Source: 0-14-0-80-60-11 sp049322355 (GTDB taxonomy: Bacteria > Desulfobacterota > Desulfobaccia > Desulfobaccales > 0-14-0-80-60-11). From it: a stretch of DNA of 64,000 nt. The notes beneath the pieces are model-generated. The model searched no databases, was not told the DNA's origin, and saw only the letters and a program-made list of their open reading frames with translations. Numbering within the stretch: the stretch's first letter is position 1; each line of letters begins with the position of its first letter. Below, piece after piece: positions 25,406-34,832 of the stretch. Location of the stretch: positions 186,001 to 250,000 of the forward strand of contig JBMORG010000027.1 in NCBI GenBank assembly GCA_049322355.1. The letters are read 5' to 3'. Made by a program: the position numbers and the translations under genes.

Positions 25406-26964
25406 TGCTTTCGGGAGCGCCTTCCCTGCCCTCCGTTAGGCTTGAGACCGTTTCCCCTCCCATGGAATCTGCCCAACGGTCCAAGGCCCGGGTCTTCTCC
25501 CTGCTGGCCCTGTCATTGGGGCTGGCCTACCTGGTTTGGCTGGGAAGGCTGGCTTTTCACAGCCGCGAATTGCTGGATATCCTGTTTTTCGCAGCCGAAG
25601 CCCTCTCTTATTTCCTCCTTTGCCTTCTGGGGTACAGCATCTTGAAACTCCGGCCAATCCCCCCGGAAATCTTCCCAGGGCAAGTCCATTTCTCCGTGGA
25701 TATTTTTGTGCCTTGTTGTAACGAACCTCTGGAAGTCATCGCCACTACACTCCGGGCGGTCCAGCAGATTAACTACCAGCCCCTGGAGGTGTACGTCCTA
25801 GACGATGGTGCGTCCCAGGGAGTGGCCGCCCTGGCTCATTCGTGTGGATTTAATTATCTCTCTCGCCTCCAAGAAAACCTGCCCCACCGGGATGCTAAAA
25901 GCGGGAACCTTAATTTCGGACTCAGCCGCAGTTACGGTGAATTGATCCTGGTGTTGGACGCTGACCAAGTTCCCAGCCCAGATATTCTGGACCAATTAGT
26001 GGGTTATTTCCAGCAGCCGCAAGTGGCGTATGTCCAGAGTAAGCAGGCCTTCTTCTTGCCAGAGGGCGATCCCTTCTACAACAGCGATAAGGTCTTTTAT
26101 GAGACCATTCAGGTGCACAATAATCAGGCCAATGCCGTGGTTTCCTGCGGGTCCGGCGTGGTCTACCGCCGCCAGGCCCTCCTGGATATGGGAGGATTTG
26201 CCACCTGGAACCTGGTGGAAGACTTCACCACTTCTTACGAATTGGTAAGCCGGGGCTGGCGGGGAGTTTATTATCCCTATGCCCTCTCCCGGGGACTGGC
26301 GCCCACGAACCTGGCCGGGGTCTATCGCCAGCGCTTCCAATGGTCTCTGGATACCATGCGCCTCTTCTTTTGGGATAATCCTCTCTTAAAAAAAGGACTC
26401 TCTTGGCTGCAAAAGTTCCACTTCCTCTGCATTATGATGAGTTATCTGGCCAGCGGCCTGGTCTTTCCCTTGTTTTATGCCATTCCGCTGATAGTTTACT
26501 GCCAGGGTCAGTCCTGCATTATCGGAGAAGAAATGGCCTATGGCGGCCTCCGGGGTGCCTACCTTCTGACTACCATCCTGATGTTCCGCTATCTCTTCTT
26601 TGGTAAAGAACCTCTCAAGCAGTTCAAAATGCTTTGCAGTCTGTTTCCGGTTCACGCCCTGGCCTTACTTGCTGCCTTGCTTTACCCGCCGGGCCGTAAA
26701 CCGGCTTACCGGGTCAACCATGTCGGGTCACTTACGCATAACGGGTCATGGTGGCATTTGACTCCGCATTTGGGTTTAATTTTCCTGCACCTGGCTCTGC
26801 CGGTGGCGGCTCTTTTAAAGGGATGGTGCGAGCCCCGGCTGGTTTTTTTTAACTCCATTTTTTCCGCTTTGCTTATCTGGATCTTGGGGGACTTGGTATT
26901 CGCGGTCGTGACCAGACCCAGATGGGTTCCCGCCATGGATCCGAGACGGGTTTATGAGTCGTAA
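25387..26964 (+). CDS. Processive GT2 glycosyltransferase (cellulose-synthase-like)
   Basis: A 525-residue membrane glycosyltransferase. Helices at about 35-52 and 62-82 precede the catalytic domain. The GT2 signatures are visible: YVLDDGASQG (UDP), LVLDADQVPSPD (the DxD metal site), NLVEDFTTS (the catalytic-base motif, ED) and QRFQW in place of the consensus Q(Q/R)xRW. At least four more helices follow (about 345-525). There is no PilZ domain, so direct cyclic-di-GMP control as in BcsA is not expected. The start is uncertain: ATG 25387 lies in a hairpin loop, and ATG 25462 would give a 500-residue product. The 3' end overlaps the TPR gene by 11 bp. The polymer cannot be named; cellulose, glucan, Pel-like and hyaluronan-like products are all possible. 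Confidence 0.85.
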   Translation: MGENPRLLSGAPSLPSVRLETVSPPMESAQRSKARVFSLLALSLGLAYLVWLGRLAFHSRELLDILFFAAEALSYFLLCLLGYSILKLRPIPPEIFPGQVHFSVDIFVPCCNEPLEVIATTLRAVQQINYQPLEVYVLDDGASQGVAALAHSCGFNYLSRLQENLPHRDAKSGNLNFGLSRSYGELILVLDADQVPSPDILDQLVGYFQQPQVAYVQSKQAFFLPEGDPFYNSDKVFYETIQVHNNQANAVVSCGSGVVYRRQALLDMGGFATWNLVEDFTTSYELVSRGWRGVYYPYALSRGLAPTNLAGVYRQRFQWSLDTMRLFFWDNPLLKKGLSWLQKFHFLCIMMSYLASGLVFPLFYAIPLIVYCQGQSCIIGEEMAYGGLRGAYLLTTILMFRYLFFGKEPLKQFKMLCSLFPVHALALLAALLYPPGRKPAYRVNHVGSLTHNGSWWHLTPHLGLIFLHLALPVAALLKGWCEPRLVFFNSIFSALLIWILGDLVFAVVTRPRWVPAMDPRRVYES

Positions 26965-29900
26965 GGCGCGATGGCTGGCGGGACTTCTTCCTTTGTTGTT
27001 CGTGGGAGCAATCTTTTGGCTCGCCTGGAATCAGGATCATGATTTCTGGCGGTCCGCTCGATCTCTGTACCGCAAGGCCCAGGAGGCCGCGACCCGGGGT
27101 GATCGAACTCGCGCCGTGGAACTGGCCCGGAAGGCTTGGACCCGGGACCCGGACAGTTCAGAGAACGGTGTCCTTTTGGCGCGGATTTATCTGGATTCCG
27201 GCCAAATGAAGGCGGCCCTGGAGATTTCCCGGCAGTTAATGGATCGCACCCCGAACCCCGCCGCCCTGATGATTCAGGCCCAGGCCTTGGAGCGGCTGGG
27301 ACAGACCCAGGAAGCGCTGGACGCCCTGGCCTTATACCTTAAACAACAGCCGGATGATCGGCAAATCCTTAAAGCTGCGACCGGAATAGCCGCCCGTCAC
27401 GAGAAATTTTTCCCCCTGGCCATCACGTACTATCAGCGCCTTTACAGCCTGGATCAGGATCCCCAGGTGCGACAGCAGTTGGTGAAACTGCTGGTGTCCC
27501 AAGACCAATATAAGGAGGCCATTGCCCTTCAGGAAGAGGAAGTGGCCGAGTTCTCCGAAGACCGGGAGGCCCTGCACTATCTGGCCCTGCTGCATTATTG
27601 GAACCGGGATTATCAAGCTTCCAGCGATATTTACCAACGCCTGCTGGAAAAGGGCGCAGGAGATTCGGCCCTGCGCTTGGAGGCGGCCAAAGCCGCAGAC
27701 GCCGCCCATGACGGCGACCGGGCCCTGAACCAATATCTTTGGCTCTACGCGCGCCATCGGGGCCAGAAGGAATATGCCCTGGCCTTGGCCCGGATCTGGT
27801 CTCAGAAAGGCAACCATACGGAAGCCGCGGGAGTTTTGGGTCCCTTGATGCAGCAACAACCCGACCTCGAATTGCGGCGCTGGTATGCCCTGGAGCTACT
27901 GCTGATCGGGGATTTCGACAAAGCCCAGAAAGAATACCACCAGGCCTGGGTGGAAGGAGATACCCACCAGGAAACCATCATCAATTTAGCCCGCCTCTAT
28001 GGGCGAAAGCGCCGTTTTGCCAAGGCTGCAGGCATGTGGGATGAAGCCTCCAGGCGGCAGCTGATCCGGGGTGAGTTGCGCTGGGAGGCGGCCTTGACCT
28101 ATTCTTACGCCCACCGTTATCAGGATGCCCTGGAGATGATCGAACCGCTGCGGCATCAGCACCCCAAGGACCCGAAAATACTGCTCTTTTCCGGACAACT
28201 GAATTTCTACCAAAAGCGCTGGAGCCAGGCAGCCCATTATTTCTCTGTTTACCTGGAGTTGAATCCTCAGGACGTGGAAGTGAGGCGGCAGCTGGCTGAA
28301 ATTTTGTCGGCCAAGGCCGAGACCCGGAATGAGGCGTTAGGTCAATATGGTGAAGCCCTGAAAATCAAGGATGACGTCCATCTGCGCCTGCGGCGCATCA
28401 GCCTGCTCCTGGAGGCTCGAAACTGGGATCAAGCGGCCAAAGAACTGCAGGAATGTCCGACTCCCGAGGACCTGGGCCTTCTCCGGGAGCAGGCCAATCT
28501 TTACTTCTGGTTAGGCAACCTGCAAGAGGCCTTGAATCGGTACGACCTCTGCCTGAATAAGGCTCCCCAGGAGCGCGTGGTTCGCCTGGAAAAGGCCCAC
28601 ATCCTGACTTACCTGGGGCGGGGTTCCGAAGCCTTGGAACTCCTGAACCGTTTGCGCCTGGAACAACCCCAGGATTCATCGATAAGTGCAGCGGCCATCG
28701 AAGCGTACTTAAGCATCCGGGAATTCCCCAAAGCCCTGGTCCTGGCTCAGAAAGAGTTGGAGCCGTTGCCTAAGTTGAGCCAGGATGAGCGGGCCTTGGT
28801 AGCCCGCTGTTACGCCCGCTCGTCCGACCCCAAAGATCTCCATCGGGCCGTGGATTTACTCACGGAGAATCTCTGGAAAAACCGCTACCACCATTCCTCC
28901 CTCCTCATTATGGCCTCCGTCTTACCCCGGTTGCCGCGCTATGAGGATCTGAACCGGGTCATGAATCGCCTTCCCGGGATTAAAGTAGGGGGGCCGGAAC
29001 AAGTCGCGGCTCTTTCATACTTTAGCGGACAGATGGGCCGACAGGCAGGCAAACTCAATTATCTGCTGCACGTACTCCAGGAATACCGGCGCCACCGCCC
29101 TCCCACCAGCCCCGGAGAACTTCTGGCCTTGGCCGGATTGGCCATGGAATTGGAAAACCCGGCCGCGGCAGTGAGATACTATGAGCGGGCCTTGAAAATG
29201 CGCCCCAACGATCAATCCATCGCCACTCTCCTCCTGCAATGCCAAATGTCCCAGAAAAATTGGGGCCAGGCCCTGAAAATCATGGAGAAAGACCAGGACA
29301 ACCACGGCACGCCCCTGGAGATGGCCAAGATTTACCTCATGCGGCGCCAATTTGAGGGGGTCAAGGCTGCGGTAGCCAAAATTCCTATGGATTCTCCGGA
29401 CTATGCTCAAGGACAACTATTGCTGGTTCGGGCCTGCCGGGGAGAGCAGAACTATCCGGGGGCCATGGCGGCCCTGACTCATCTGGACGGTAAGATTCCC
29501 CCAGAAGACTTTCTCATGGAAAAGGCCAGAACCCTGGAAGGCATGGAGGATAAGGGAGCGGTCACAGTCTACCGGGAGATCATTGCCGCCAAACCCGGCT
29601 CCCAAGCGGCCAAGGTGGCCCGGGCCCGGGAAGCCCGGGCCCAGGGTAATTGGGGGACTGCCTATAAGGAGTTTGCCCAGGCCCTGCAAGAGGCCCCTCA
29701 GGATATTGAATTGCTCAATGAATTGGAGGATGTACGCCAACAGTTGCGGCCCCAGATGGCCTCCCGGGGCTTTCCCGGCTCCCGGGGAGAACGGCATCCG
29801 GAAGAGGCCCAGCGCCCCTGGCAATTCTCCCGCTTCAGCCGGGAGCCCCGGGGTCTGGGCCTTAGTAATTATCTGCCCGCCTTTATCTCCGATGTCTTAC

Positions 29901-30970
29901 CTATCGTCCAACCCGAATCCCTTTATTTCACGGACAGCAACAAGCTCTATGGCGGCGTCTTACGGATTTCCGCCGGCTTCTGGATTACCAAGCTGCTGCC
30001 GGCACAATTGGGATTGGAATTTCGGGAATACAACCAAAACAATCAGAACGTGAAGTTTGGGCAGCTCAACTTGGGCTTAAATCCCGTATTTACCCAAGGA
30101 ACCAATGCCTCCAGCCGACTGCGCCGGGCGGAAGTCTCCCTGGGGTTGGGACCCCTGGAGGTGTCTGATCGACTGAAGCTCAGCGGCGAAATTATTTTGC
30201 GCCGCTATTGGAAGCGGGATGATTTCAACGTTTACCAACAAGGGCAAGTGCAGCAGTGGGTTACCTTCCCACTGCCTCCCCACTTTCTGATTATTGATAC
30301 CACTGCGGCTACGGGAGTGACTATCAAGGACAGCCGGAACCGCCTGCTGGGTTCCTTGGAGTTGGGCTTTTCCCCCGGTCCCCGCACCGATGCCACTTTA
30401 AGGTACAGTCGCCGGGATATCTTCGACCAGGAATCCTATCTTTTTCCCCGCCTTTACCAATCGGTGCTCAATCTCACGGAGGCGCAAATCACTACGTACC
30501 AGCAGGTGGATCTCTCTTTTAATCACCAATTTCGCCCCGGATTGGACTGGAGGGGTATGATCGCGGGTGCTTTCTATTCCGATCAGAACCAGCGGCTAAC
30601 CTTTTACCAGGGTTTGAATTGGCAGGCCGTGCGCCAACCCCGTATGCACCTGGCGTTTACCCCGCACTATTTCCTGGCATCATATAGCCAGCAGCAGGAC
30701 GCCTATTTCAGCCCTAACTTCTATAATGCCATCGGTATTGGAGTCGATTTCGACCGTCAAATTTTCCGCCTTCCTACCCTGATCCTCCAGGGGACGGTGC
30801 AGGCGGTGGGCAACCATGGGGATTGGGGCCCTTCCCTCCAGGGTCTGGCCGCCTTGGAATGGGAATTTATCCAGAATTTTTACATGGACCTGCATGCTTT
30901 CTATTTCCGGGAGTGGGTGGACAACTATCGGCTCTTTACCGCCGGGGTTTCATTCCGCTGGCGGTTTTAA
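26954..30970 (+). CDS. TPR-rich outer-membrane polysaccharide export protein (PelB/BcsC-like)
   Basis: A 1338-residue protein with an N-terminal signal/anchor helix (residues 7-26). A very long TPR array spans about 35-970, with repeated 34-residue units typified by ARIYLDSGQMKAALEISRQL and ALHYLALLHYWNRDYQASSD. The last 330 residues are rich in alternating hydrophobic strands and end in SFRWRF, the terminal-Phe signature of an outer-membrane beta-barrel. This plan matches PelB and BcsC, which carry polymer across the periplasm and out through the barrel. It overlaps the synthase by 11 bp. A short basic-Pro region (about 930-980) joins TPR and barrel. Sequence-level similarity to either named family cannot be judged without a search. 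Confidence 0.85.
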   Translation: MSRKARWLAGLLPLLFVGAIFWLAWNQDHDFWRSARSLYRKAQEAATRGDRTRAVELARKAWTRDPDSSENGVLLARIYLDSGQMKAALEISRQLMDRTPNPAALMIQAQALERLGQTQEALDALALYLKQQPDDRQILKAATGIAARHEKFFPLAITYYQRLYSLDQDPQVRQQLVKLLVSQDQYKEAIALQEEEVAEFSEDREALHYLALLHYWNRDYQASSDIYQRLLEKGAGDSALRLEAAKAADAAHDGDRALNQYLWLYARHRGQKEYALALARIWSQKGNHTEAAGVLGPLMQQQPDLELRRWYALELLLIGDFDKAQKEYHQAWVEGDTHQETIINLARLYGRKRRFAKAAGMWDEASRRQLIRGELRWEAALTYSYAHRYQDALEMIEPLRHQHPKDPKILLFSGQLNFYQKRWSQAAHYFSVYLELNPQDVEVRRQLAEILSAKAETRNEALGQYGEALKIKDDVHLRLRRISLLLEARNWDQAAKELQECPTPEDLGLLREQANLYFWLGNLQEALNRYDLCLNKAPQERVVRLEKAHILTYLGRGSEALELLNRLRLEQPQDSSISAAAIEAYLSIREFPKALVLAQKELEPLPKLSQDERALVARCYARSSDPKDLHRAVDLLTENLWKNRYHHSSLLIMASVLPRLPRYEDLNRVMNRLPGIKVGGPEQVAALSYFSGQMGRQAGKLNYLLHVLQEYRRHRPPTSPGELLALAGLAMELENPAAAVRYYERALKMRPNDQSIATLLLQCQMSQKNWGQALKIMEKDQDNHGTPLEMAKIYLMRRQFEGVKAAVAKIPMDSPDYAQGQLLLVRACRGEQNYPGAMAALTHLDGKIPPEDFLMEKARTLEGMEDKGAVTVYREIIAAKPGSQAAKVARAREARAQGNWGTAYKEFAQALQEAPQDIELLNELEDVRQQLRPQMASRGFPGSRGERHPEEAQRPWQFSRFSREPRGLGLSNYLPAFISDVLPIVQPESLYFTDSNKLYGGVLRISAGFWITKLLPAQLGLEFREYNQNNQNVKFGQLNLGLNPVFTQGTNASSRLRRAEVSLGLGPLEVSDRLKLSGEIILRRYWKRDDFNVYQQGQVQQWVTFPLPPHFLIIDTTAATGVTIKDSRNRLLGSLELGFSPGPRTDATLRYSRRDIFDQESYLFPRLYQSVLNLTEAQITTYQQVDLSFNHQFRPGLDWRGMIAGAFYSDQNQRLTFYQGLNWQAVRQPRMHLAFTPHYFLASYSQQQDAYFSPNFYNAIGIGVDFDRQIFRLPTLILQGTVQAVGNHGDWGPSLQGLAALEWEFIQNFYMDLHAFYFREWVDNYRLFTAGVSFRWRF

Positions 30971-31020
30971 GGGTTTTTATGGGGCGACGGCTAACTGCGT
31001 TTTGTTGCCGGGCTATTAAA

Positions 31021-32505
31021 ATGAACTGCCATCTTAGACAACTGCCGATCTTTATCAACCTGGGAAAATTATCCGTGCTGGCCGTTACTCTGTTGGCTCT
31101 GTGCGGTTGCGCCGAAGTAACCCGTCCCACTCCCACAGACCCCCAAGTGGAGGCGGCCCAGATGGATGCGGTCCGGCGTCATCCCGATCAAAACTGGTCC
31201 GGGGAGCGGGTCTCCCGGGTCTTTCTCCGCATTCTGCCCTGGCTCCCTCAGACTCAGGGCCGCACATATCCCTTTTTGGGGTTCAACTGGTGGGTTACAG
31301 CTACCGGCCAGATAGCGGTGGATCAGGTTTGGTATCCTTCTCCGGCCCGGGATGCGGGCCTCCGGCGAGGGGACATTCTTCTGGCGGTGAACAACTGGCC
31401 TCTCCCCGCTTGGGTGGCAGGATGGGATGAAGGTATCGATACCGTCAGGAATTTATTCCAAGAGTTCTCTATCTCCCGCCGGTCTTATAAGTCCCGGGTC
31501 TCCAATAAAAGGCTGATTTCTTATGTACTTCCCGGAGAACTTTTGGCCGCGATGTTAATTGATTTGAAACACATTCGCATGGAGGCTCAAGAGCGTTATC
31601 TCACCGGGCCGGTGGAACTCCTGGTGGATAGAGAAGGAAAAAAATTCAACCTCACCCTCTATCCTCAGCGTCTGCCCGCCGAATATGCCATCCTGGTAAA
31701 AACCCAGGATCGTAAGATCAATGCCTATGCGGCTCCAGGTAAAATCATCCTGACCCAGAGGCTGGTAAACTTCTGCCTCAATGATGACGAACTAGCCCTC
31801 ATCATAGGACACGAAATGGCCCACCAGGTCCTGGGCCATCTGGTTCGGGGCGCGGCCCACCGGGAACTGGGGCAATTTTTGGGAGAAGCTGTCACCGCCG
31901 TCAGCACTCTTTCCATGGGAAGGCTCCTGAATTGGAAACATTACCGGGTAAGCGCTGACGTGCGTGAGGTATCCAAAGACGCGGTGGTGAGCGTTTTTTC
32001 CCAGAATGAGGAGCGGGAAGCCGACATCTATGGCGCCTGGTTTGCCTTTCAGGCGGGTTACAATATCAACCGGGGAGCCGCAGTATGGGAACGGGTGGCG
32101 GCGGTGGATAATAAGGACCCTTTCCTCACCACGTACTTCTTAGATTCCCACCCGGCTCCCCTGGAGCGTTTGGCCCGCCTGAAGCTCGTAGCCCAATACT
32201 TCGAGGCTGGCCGGGCAGGGGATGTTTTTCTACAAATTGCAGATTTGAATCGCCAGCCGCCGCCTACATTGCCTGACCTAAATCAAAACCGTCGCTTATC
32301 GAAGAAACCGGCCTCGAAGCCTGTGCCAGTCCCCTCAAACCACCGGGATGGAGATGGTTACCCACGTCGCGCCAGGAACGCTGTCCACTCTAATCTCCGC
32401 ATTATAGGGAGCCAGGAGCCGGCGGACCATGAACAACCCCAGGCCGGCCCTGGGGCCGTAGGCGGTGCACTTGGTGGTGAAGAAGGGTTCGAAGATCCGG
32501 GGTAA
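31021..32505 (+). CDS. M48-type metalloprotease lipoprotein with PDZ domain
   Basis: A 494-residue protein with a lipobox LLALCGC at residues 24-30. A PDZ-like segment (VDQVWYPSPARDAGLRRGDILLAVNNWPL) lies near 105-135. The Zn protease motif HEMAH is in IIGHEMAHQVLGH near 265, with the third ligand Glu in NEEREADIYGAWFA near 337, the M48 pattern. ATG 31021 follows the TPR gene by 50 bp; an in-frame ATG 30979 with AAGGG upstream would add 14 residues. BepA-like lipoproteins of this type help assemble or degrade outer-membrane proteins, so it may service the barrel upstream. The final 60 residues are low-complexity and antisense to the kinase gene: the 3' end overlaps it by 171 bp. Confidence 0.88.
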   Translation: MNCHLRQLPIFINLGKLSVLAVTLLALCGCAEVTRPTPTDPQVEAAQMDAVRRHPDQNWSGERVSRVFLRILPWLPQTQGRTYPFLGFNWWVTATGQIAVDQVWYPSPARDAGLRRGDILLAVNNWPLPAWVAGWDEGIDTVRNLFQEFSISRRSYKSRVSNKRLISYVLPGELLAAMLIDLKHIRMEAQERYLTGPVELLVDREGKKFNLTLYPQRLPAEYAILVKTQDRKINAYAAPGKIILTQRLVNFCLNDDELALIIGHEMAHQVLGHLVRGAAHRELGQFLGEAVTAVSTLSMGRLLNWKHYRVSADVREVSKDAVVSVFSQNEEREADIYGAWFAFQAGYNINRGAAVWERVAAVDNKDPFLTTYFLDSHPAPLERLARLKLVAQYFEAGRAGDVFLQIADLNRQPPPTLPDLNQNRRLSKKPASKPVPVPSNHRDGDGYPRRARNAVHSNLRIIGSQEPADHEQPQAGPGAVGGALGGEEGFEDPG

Positions 32506-33270
32506 TTTTTCTGGCGGAATGCCTGCCCCGGTGTCGCCGATGCGTAGCGTGAACTGCTTGTCCCGACAGGCTGTGACTACGGAAAGGTGACGGGGCCCTA
32601 TCCCTTCCATAGCTTCCAGAGCATTTTCAAGCAGATTTCGGAAACTCTGGCTGAAATCGATATAATATCCATAGATTAAAGCCTGGCCGTCCCCGAAATG
32701 AAAATCCCTGGTGATCCGGTGCTTGAAAATGGGGTCGGCCAGATAAAGTTCCAGTTCTTGCCGGCACAGCTGGTTGAGGTCCAGGTGAATCTTCTCCTGG
32801 GTGCCCTCATGCATCCCTTGAAGTGCCAAGCTGCGGGCCAAGTTTTGCAGCTTTTCGAGTTCACTGCTAAATTGGCGGAATTTCTCCTGCCGGTAGAGGC
32901 TTGAAGCCACCAGCTTCTCGGCGCTAGCCCCGGGAGACTCTTTGAGCAGTTCCCATTCCTCTCGGAGTTTTTGCTCCAGGAGGTCCAGTTGGAAAGAAAG
33001 GACCTGAAGGGGCGAGTTAATCTGGTGAACGATGCCCAAGCAACGGCGGCCTACACTGGAGTGACGATAGTAACGCACCAGTTCTTGGAAGCAGCGTTCC
33101 AAGACTTCGTTTTCCTCTATGTAATCTGATGGCAAGGAAGATACTATAAGGGAGTGCCAAGGCTGCGAGGAGGCATGGGGGGTTGGGCTCGGGATTCTCC
33201 CCTCTTCAAGAGATTCCAATGCCTTTAGTCTATTACCCGTTTTATTCTTCATTTTATTTAGAACCGACAT
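32335..33270 (-). CDS. Cytosolic histidine kinase
   Basis: A 311-residue sensor kinase without membrane helices or sensor domain. The start chosen is ATG 33270; the longer TTG 33318 adds 16 residues. The H-box is GIVHQINSPLQVL with phospho-acceptor His, followed by two long helices of a DHp domain. The ATPase half has N-box NLLENALEAM, G1 IGDTGAGIP, F-box FEPFFTTK and G2 GLGLFMVRRL. Kinases of this short form are usually paired with separate receivers, but no response regulator gene is adjacent. It is convergent with the M48 lipoprotein, overlapping its coding end by 171 bp. Confidence 0.9.
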   Translation of the reverse strand: MSVLNKMKNKTGNRLKALESLEEGRIPSPTPHASSQPWHSLIVSSLPSDYIEENEVLERCFQELVRYYRHSSVGRRCLGIVHQINSPLQVLSFQLDLLEQKLREEWELLKESPGASAEKLVASSLYRQEKFRQFSSELEKLQNLARSLALQGMHEGTQEKIHLDLNQLCRQELELYLADPIFKHRITRDFHFGDGQALIYGYYIDFSQSFRNLLENALEAMEGIGPRHLSVVTACRDKQFTLRIGDTGAGIPPEKLPRIFEPFFTTKCTAYGPRAGLGLFMVRRLLAPYNAEIRVDSVPGATWVTISIPVV

Positions 33271-33388
33271 CACCCCCAACTCCGGCCCTCCCCTGCGACG
33301 GGGAACGAGTAAGCGCAAGGAACTTGAGGAACTTCATCCAAGATTGATTAACGCATGGCGGCAAAGTTCTACCCTATCGTTATTTTTC

Positions 33389-33862
33389 TTATCGACAGAT
33401 TTCTAAAAAACATGAATACAGCAGAGGTGCATATCCTGTGGTCTCGATGAGCTGCCGGGCCTTGGCGGCCCCGGCTTGAGGGTCGCCCGCCGCGATGCGG
33501 CTGCTTTCCAGAAGCACTAAAGCTCCCACCCGCTCAGGGGCGACCAGGTTTGCCTGGAGGACAACGCGACAGCCCAGGCTGTGTCCCACCAGGACCGCGT
33601 CCTTTAAGTCCAGGCCCTCCAGCAGCGCCTTGACATCGGCCCCGCAGTTCTTAACTGTACAGGTGAGGGAGTTTTGGCAGGAAGATAAGCCATGGCCCCG
33701 GAGATCCGTGTATACCATTTGATGGCGGGAGTGAAAATAGGCCACTTGGAAACGCCAATCTTCATGGGTGCAAGTGAAGCCATGAACCAGGACCAGGGGC
33801 GGCCGGCCCTTGCCCTGATCGTCATAGAACATCGTGGTTCCAGGTAAATCCAGGAACGGCAT
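33389..33862 (-). pseudogene. Alpha/beta hydrolase, C-terminally truncated
   Basis: A 157-residue frame starting MPFLDLPGTTMFYDD, about 60 percent of a normal 260-residue hydrolase. The oxyanion HG motif VLVHGFTCTHEDW and the nucleophile elbow GHSLGCRVV are present. The lid and the C-terminal strands bearing the catalytic Asp and His are missing because of a stop at 33389. No continuation is visible in the 118 bases before the kinase gene. It is probably a decayed remnant, though a short but functional variant cannot be excluded. ATG 33862 is in a normal position. Confidence 0.65.
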
Positions 33863-34000
33863 AACAGCCTCTCAGCCAACGGTGGGCGCCATTGGCAGAT
33901 GGGTTTGAGCTGAGAATAAACCACCGAAGACTTCTGTTCAGACCGTCAGCATAAATTTAGTACAATGTTTTTCCTAATCCATGGTGATGGAGTAAAATAT

Positions 34001-34570
34001 ATGATTAAAAGAGAAGTCTGGTACTTTCGGGGCGTTGGCCCGCAAAACACCCCGGCCTGTCTGGACTTGATGGAAAAGGCCGTGGCTGAGAAGTTTCGCC
34101 ATTTGGTGGTGGCCTCTACCACCGGGGATTCGGGGGCCCAGGCCGCCCGGCGCCTGCAGGGCAAGGATGTCAACTTGGTGGTGGTCGGGCACTCTGTCGG
34201 CTTCAAGGGGCCCAATATCGATGAATTTCTGGATGAACATTACCAGGAAATCGTGCGTCTGGGAGGCAAAGTCCTCAAGGCCACTATTCTTACCCATTCC
34301 CTGGAAACCAGCTTGGCGGACCAATTCAAGGGCAGCGCTCCCACCCTGCTCATCGCCAATACTTTGCGGCGTCTGGGCCAGGGGCTCAAGGTGTGTTGCG
34401 AGATCGTCATGGAGGCGGTGGACGCAGGCCTCATCCCCGAAGGCGAAGAAGTTGTGGCCATCGGTGGCACCGCCCGGGGGTGGGACACTGTGGCCATCAT
34501 CAAGAGTGCCGCGTCCAAGCGATTCATGCAGCTCTCCGTCCTGGAGATCTGGGGCAAGCCCCGGGTTTGA
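34001..34570 (+). CDS. Pyruvate-kinase C-terminal-domain-like protein
   Basis: A 189-residue protein from ATG 34001, with GGAG eight bases upstream (an in-frame ATG 33965 adds 12 residues without a site). Conserved stretches are LVVASTTGDSGAQAAR, VVVGHSVGFKGPNIDEF, ANTLRRLGQGLKVCCEI and VAIGGTARGWDTVAII. These match the stand-alone family related to the pyruvate kinase alpha/beta (C-terminal) domain, common in Archaea and anaerobic bacteria. The function is not established; nucleotide- or phosphosugar-binding is assumed from the fold. No operon partner. Confidence 0.75.
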   Translation: MIKREVWYFRGVGPQNTPACLDLMEKAVAEKFRHLVVASTTGDSGAQAARRLQGKDVNLVVVGHSVGFKGPNIDEFLDEHYQEIVRLGGKVLKATILTHSLETSLADQFKGSAPTLLIANTLRRLGQGLKVCCEIVMEAVDAGLIPEGEEVVAIGGTARGWDTVAIIKSAASKRFMQLSVLEIWGKPRV

Positions 34571-34676
34571 AGACCCAGAGGCGGAATTACCGGAAGAGAT
34601 TATTTGTCAGGCTCCGTAAGAGACCCGGTTGCTGCGTGAAGAGTCTCCCAAGGGGCCTACAAACTCTTAGGACGCA

Positions 34677-34832
34677 TCAGAACTGACTTCCCACCACCAT
34701 AACCAATGCTACCCCCAAGATGGCGCTGCTGTCGACATAAAAGCTATCCACCTCAAATACCTTAGCACCCCAATAAAGCAATGCCCCCGTCAATGTCAGA
34801 ACCATTGCCCCGGTCCACCACAAGCTCACCAT
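34677..34832 (-). CDS. Small membrane protein (51 residues)
   Basis: A short frame with a strong ribosome site: GGGAGGT seven bases before ATG 34832, stop at 34677-34679. The product is two hydrophobic helices separated by a short polar turn: about 6-25 (WTGAMVLTLTGALLYW), then VFEVDSFYVDSS, then ILGVALVMVVG. No signal peptide or charged tail. It lies between the PK-C-like gene and polA on the opposite strand. I do not recognise the family; the ribosome site and helix pair are the only support. Confidence 0.6.
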   Translation of the reverse strand: MVSLWWTGAMVLTLTGALLYWGAKVFEVDSFYVDSSAILGVALVMVVGSQF

